DNA of 64,000 nt from Owenia fusiformis (lineage: Eukaryota; Annelida; Polychaeta; Sabellida; Oweniidae): assembly GCA_903813345.2 (NCBI GenBank), contig CAIIXF020000003.1, forward strand, positions 32,923,151-32,987,150, in the 5' to 3' direction. How positions within the stretch are numbered: position 1 is the stretch's first letter; the number at the start of each line of letters is the position of its first letter. Positions 61,101 through 64,000 of this stretch are shown piece after piece. Made by a program: the position numbers and the translations under genes. The notes under the pieces were generated by a model. That model saw nothing but the letters and a program-made list of their open reading frames with translations. It was not told the DNA's origin and ran no database searches.

Positions 61101-63248
61101 CAGTTAAACATACATGTAAACTGCAGCTGTTAAAAGTGAGCTAAAAGGCTGGTAATTCTGCACATGTTTAGAAATGTGTTCTGATATTTTGGAAACAATT
61201 ATGTAATATCATTTACATAACCAGGACTTTCAGGGCCGTCAGATGGGGGGGTGCGATGGGTGCGACCGCACCCCCCTTTGTCACCCCACAAAAAAAATTT
61301 GAAAAAAAATTTTTTTTTTGAAAAATATTTTTTTTGTAATTTTTTTTTCATTGACTCATACACTTTGAAAGTACCCAGAAAGCACCAAATAACATCTTAA
61401 AATTGAAAAATTTTCTAGGGGTATTGGCCACCCCTCACACCCCCACAAAACAATGGAAAGTTCTTTTATTTTAGTGTTTTGTCTCAGACACTTTTAAAGT
61501 GCCCAGACATCATCAAATAGCTCCTTGATATAGTTAGTGTTTCTGGGGGACTTGCTCCCCCTCTTGCATCTTGCACTTGCCCCCCCCCCCACTCTGGCGC
61601 CCCCCCCCCCTCTGGCGCCCCCCCCTTGACCCCCCCCCAAAAAAAAATTGTGATTTTCTCAAATTCTTTAATTGACTCATACACTTTGAAAGTGCCCAGA
61701 AAGCACCAAAAAGCGTCGTAAAATTGTAAAATTTTCTAGGGGAAGTGGGCCACCCCTCACACCCCAAACAAAACAATGGAAAGTTCTAAATTTATTTTAG
61801 TGTTTTGTCTCAGACACTTTTAAATTGCCCAGACATCATCAAATAGCTCGATCCTTGATAAAGTTAATGATTCTGGAAGACTAACACTTACTCGTCCTCT
61901 GGCATCCCCACTCCACCTCCCCCTCTGGCAGCCCCCCCCCCCTTAACACCCCAAAAAGTGCCCAGAAAGCACCAAATAGCATCTTAAAATTGTAAAATTT
62001 TCTTGGGAAATAGGCACTTTTAGGCACAGACACTTTTAAACTGCCCAAACTTCATCGATTAGCACCTTGATATTGTAAATTTTGATATGGGGGACAAACA
62101 CTTGCTCCCCCTCTGGCACCCCAGCCCCACCTCCCCCTCTGGCACCCCTCCCCCCTTTGACACCCCCAAAATTTGAAAAAAATTGTGATTGTTTTTCAAT
62201 GTTTTTATTGACTAATACACTTTAAAAGTGCCCAGAAGCACCAAATACCATCTTTAAATTGTAAAATTTTCTAGGAGAGTTAGCCATCCCTCACATCCCC
62301 CACAAAACAAAAGAAAATATTCTGAATTTCATGTATTGTCTCAGACATTTTTTAAGTGCCCAGACATCATCAAATAGCACCTTGATATGGTCAATGTTTC
62401 TGGGGGACAACCCCTTGCGCCCCTACTGGCACCCCACCCCACTTCACCCTCTCATCCTCTTTGACACCCCTAAAAGAATTTGAAAAAAAAATTCACATTT
62501 TTCTTATTGACTCATATCGCACAGGCGTACCAGATGGTTGCAAATTCGCTCCAAATACAACCAAATTTCAAAATTTTCCTGGGGGGAGAACCCCCAGACC
62601 CCCTAGGCCCTGAATGCTCAGTTTTTTATTCACTCAACTCTTATTCCCGTGGTGGTTGCGTACTACTTAGAAACTTACACTTTGAAAGTGCCCAGAAAGC
62701 ACCAAATAGCATCTCAAAACTGTAAAATTTTCTAGGGGGAGTGGACCACTCCTCATACCCCCCACAAAACAATTGGAACGTTTGGAAGTTGCATTTGTTA
62801 ATTCCAAACCAATATAGGGAGTAACTGACCCCCCCCCTCTGTCTTACGCGATTTGATTACGCGGCAAAAAAATGACAATTTTATATTCTCTTTAGTAAGC
62901 TAAAAACCGCACCCCCCTTGGAGAAAAGTGTCTTACGGGCCTGACTTTAGTGGTTTAAATGGGGGTAGATGGTATCTTTTAGACCAGTAAATATTCACAA
63001 AAGTAATTTTTTCACCAGAGAGTTTTTTTAAAAGGGAGATGATATTAGGAGTATAGGATACTCTCTAGGCATTTCCAGATATAGGCAGGATATAACAAAT
63101 GTGACACAAATAGCCATAAAAACAGTTGGTTCAAGTTGGATCATCTTAGGCTACATTCTGTATGTACATGTATCTCCTACCTTAGATGTGAGGGGAGCCT
63201 CTTCACATGTGTAATATGCTGCAACTGCTGCTCTAGATTTCTCATACC
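49170..63248 (-). CDS. TAT: Tyrosine aminotransferase, eight 3' exons; 5' end beyond window
   Basis: Exons, in transcript order: 63248-63181, 59500-59342, 52931-52740, 52321-52169, 51864-51736, 50770-50687, 49738-49640 and 49355-49170 (stop TAA). All are GT-AG, and all junctions from the second exon on are phase 0. They encode about 356 residues of a fold-type I PLP aminotransferase that converts L-tyrosine and 2-oxoglutarate to 4-hydroxyphenylpyruvate and glutamate, the first step of tyrosine breakdown in the cytosol. Key motifs are [57 protein letters not shown] and [18 protein letters not shown], which carries the PLP-binding Lys and the Arg. RPSGAMYMM and FCLPAT follow. All match TAT rather than alanine or aspartate aminotransferases. 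Missing are roughly the first 100 residues. The intron after the second visible exon is 6.4 kb and repeat-filled. The C-terminal tail after HYC is divergent. Confidence 0.92.
49802..50501 (+). repeat. Dispersed repeat family 'TTTGTTACAGATGCC', two copies
   Basis: Copies at 49,802-50,008 and 50,366-50,501. Shared order: AAGGCAT.AACATG.A.AATRTC, GCCATTTGTTACAGATGC, CCACAAAAA.GTTGGA, AACAATATGTCA.CACTTCTG. The first copy has three internal TTTGTTACAGATGCCAACCA repeats. Both lie in tyrosine aminotransferase introns. Confidence 0.75.
52563..52712 (+). repeat. Dispersed repeat family 'TTTGTTACAGATGCC', copy
   Basis: Contains CAAGGCATGAACACG, TATTTGTTACAGATGCCCAA and AGAAAAAGTTGGAGGCCATA. Ends in the perfect hairpin TGTCACTATGGGCCCATAGTGACA. 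Confidence 0.75.
52969..53164. mobile_element. MITE-like inverted repeat with TTTGAACACC motifs
   Basis: ACAATGAAATCTGTCTAATT then TGAACACC at the left matches the reverse complement of the right end (ACAGTTAAACCAGTTTATTT then GAACACC). AGGTGTTCA words recur inside. Related degenerate pieces occur near 5,415, 7,540-7,710, 12,110 and 59,600. Confidence 0.6.
53165..54574. other. Intron DNA of TAT without recognisable content
   Basis: Part of the 6.4-kb TAT intron. Only short frames and no clear repeat structure were seen. Confidence 0.5.
54575..55050. mobile_element. Mariner/Tc1-type MITE, TA target site
   Basis: Starts CAGGGTGTCCCGAAAGTTTT and ends with the reverse complement of CAGGATGTCCCGAAAGTATG. 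TA flanks both sides. Its interior at about 54,720-54,815 carries, inverted, a segment of roughly 85 bp homologous to 33,385-33,475 of the CAC-ended element (ACAAACTGCGCGCATATTT, GACGGGGAGGACACGA). Confidence 0.8.
55658..55901. mobile_element. MITE with exact GTATTATTACCACC termini
   Basis: A 244-bp element with perfect 14-bp inverted ends. It contains the palindromic GTCCATATGGAC and ACCGGTC..GGACCGG words. No coding capacity. Confidence 0.65.
55902..55982. repeat. 81-bp imperfect palindrome
   Basis: TAATAACGTCATTTCT and GCAATATAGTGAAATAT are mirrored as ATATTTCACTATATTGC and AGAAATGACGTTATTG with tiny loops. It abuts the MITE at 55,658 directly, so it may be part of a compound element. Confidence 0.8.
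56640..57250 (+). repeat. Imperfect tandem units ending in a GGAC microsatellite
   Basis: Two to three units of about 110-140 bp share GCCATTTTGAATTTT, AATTTGAGTATAAT and ATAGCCATACTT words. They are followed by GTATTTGAGTTATCTTCC and the tract (GGAC)n with GGACT variants at 57,188-57,248. A similar arrangement is common in invertebrate genomes, but its class is not known to me. Confidence 0.7.
58408..59010. repeat. Minisatellite of 30-bp and 22-bp units
   Basis: About 23 units of CCCATAAACCCATAATATAT plus TGCATAGAGA (30 bp), interspersed with a 22-bp form lacking ACCCATAA. The 30-bp unit is divisible by three and free of stops on the minus strand in several frames. It therefore creates frames of up to 227 codons with an [10 protein letters not shown] repeat, which are not genes. 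It lies in a TAT intron. Confidence 0.9.
59120..59345 (-). repeat. 44-bp tandem array carrying a TAT exon end and 5' splice site
   Basis: The real exon ends CAATATAATCTACTA|GTAAGTACC, donor at 59,341. The same block recurs downstream in the intron, with GTA(A/G)GTACC at about 59,297, 59,253, 59,209, 59,164 and 59,128, spaced 44, 44, 44, 45 and 36 bp. The repeat unit includes roughly the last 29 bp of the exon. Confidence 0.85.
59501..61230. other. TAT intron DNA without recognisable content
   Basis: AT-rich sequence. 59,590-59,660 has a degenerate AGTAGAACCTGTGTAAATGG / TTCCATTTCACAGGTTTTAT inverted pair. Nothing else stands out. Confidence 0.5.
61231..62943. mobile_element. 1.7-kb element built of about five tandem units, CAGGGCCGT termini
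   Basis: Ends CAGGGCCGTCAGA and, inverted, CAGGCCCGTAAGA (11 of 13 match), with ACTTT on both sides. The inside consists of units of roughly 270-320 bp, each with AAGTGCCCAGAAAGCACCAA (about 61,370, 61,690, 61,957, 62,225 and 62,685), TGTAAAATTTTCTAGG, CACCCCTCACACCCC, CAGACATCATCAAATAGC and C-rich tracts. The last unit is interrupted. CAGGG ends resemble hAT elements, but the class is uncertain. Confidence 0.65.
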
Positions 63249-63353
63249 CTACAATGACAGAAAATAATTACATGTACAATACTGTATATAAATAAGGCTA
63301 TATAGCATCTTTGGCTAAAAGTGATTATTTTCAGTTCTAGACTATTATATGGA

Positions 63354-63402
63354 TTAACATGCAAAATGTCATCACCTGCCATTTGTTGCAGATGCCAACA
63401 GG
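63354..63402 (+). repeat. Dispersed repeat family 'TTTGTTACAGATGCC', truncated copy
   Basis: ATTAACATGCAAAATGTCAT, CACCTGCCATTTGTTGCAGA and TGCCAACA match the left half of the family. Confidence 0.65.
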
Positions 63403-63821
63403 CTTTAATAAGTGATCCAAAAGGAGATTTCAAATTCCAGCCAATCAGAACACAATATTTAACATGCATTCTAATTCTATAGTTTACCCTCATCAATTTC
63501 ATAATTAATGAAATTAATTGCCCTCATCAAATTCGTATTTTAAGTTTGGCAGATAAGTGAAAAACTGGTGGAACCATAATGATTAGCCAGCATGAATAGG
63601 TGCTTATGCAGGTCAAAACAATGATAGGTAAAACTTTGAAAAGCCCTTGCAAAAAAGGTTTCTGGTTGAATTTCAATATTTTTCTTTATTGATGCCGTAC
63701 AAATCTTTTGCAAAATGTAAAATAATCCAATCACATGACTCAAAGAACTGAATTCTGGGTACCAACTTCATTCAACGTCTTAATACAAGAGATTTTTGCA
63801 GAAAATCATCTTCAATAACGT

Positions 63822-64000
63822 AGATGCGAGTAGGTATTTACCAGTTTCACCACCAGGTGGCTCGTTCGGGTCAGATAGCATGGCAGGTATAGCAGAAAGT
63901 TCCCTTTAAATTCAATTACATTTGTTTTAGTGGTTCAATTTTCATATAACCCTTATATATCTAATAGTTATGCAAATTGAACTATGTCCAGTAAAAGAAA
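63822..64000 (+). repeat. Three-copy dispersed repeat, copy C, cut by window end
   Basis: Same orientation as copy A at 29,340. Contains GATGCGAGTAGGTAT, CACCAGGTGGCTCGTTCGGG and AGAAAGTTCCCTTTAAATTC, and runs past the last base. Confidence 0.75.

Overview
The window is AT-rich genomic DNA from an animal, most likely an invertebrate. Its genes are split by GT-AG introns (plus one well-supported GC-AG intron), only a small part codes, and the rest is packed with inverted-repeat transposons, minisatellites and decayed retroelements. The products (DELE1-like, tyrosine aminotransferase, Mab-21/cGAS-like, somatomedin-B ectodomain proteins) fit a bilaterian. GGAC-type microsatellite repeats and SMB-type ectodomain proteins would suit a lophotrochozoan, but the sequence alone does not settle the phylum.

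Layout. (1) 1.8-8.6 kb, + strand: nine 3' exons of a DELE1-like mitochondrial stress gene with Sel1 repeats. (2) 12.97-14.57 kb and 23.50-25.08 kb, - strand: two tandem copies of an intronless-coding gene for a secreted, probably GPI-anchored somatomedin-B protein. The first copy is frameshifted. Their 5' flanks are duplicated too, so a multi-kilobase segment was copied and then invaded by different transposons. (3) 17-21.2 kb: a Penelope-related reverse transcriptase relic split by a foldback element, which is itself interrupted by a 2.66-kb inverted-repeat element. (4) 29.97-31.34 kb: a frameshifted CR1/Jockey-group LINE fragment. (5) 36.96-42.34 kb, + strand: the last four exons of a single-pass membrane protein with two PPxY motifs and a coding minisatellite. 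Its large intron holds, on the opposite strand, an intronless cGAS-like/Mab-21 nucleotidyltransferase gene with an intact catalytic triad. (6) 49.17-63.25 kb, - strand: eight 3' exons of tyrosine aminotransferase. Its 5' exons lie beyond the right edge.

Gene relations. No operon or pathway linkage is implied. DELE1 (mitochondrial stress to HRI and the integrated stress response) and a cGAS-like receptor (innate sensing) are both stress or defence signalling genes, but their proximity may be chance.

Most unusual signal: three inverted-repeat elements (18,069-20,725; 26,056-26,593; 33,366-34,464) all start CAC, end GTG and are flanked by perfect 5-bp direct repeats (ACATG, AGTCA, GAATA). CAC termini with 5-bp target duplications are the signature of the Transib/ProtoRAG group, the relatives of the RAG recombinase. 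No transposase is visible, so these would be non-autonomous elements. Also notable are a 44-bp tandem array that has copied a tyrosine aminotransferase exon end with its 5' splice site five more times, and a tandem copy of the 3' coding end of the cGAS-like gene.
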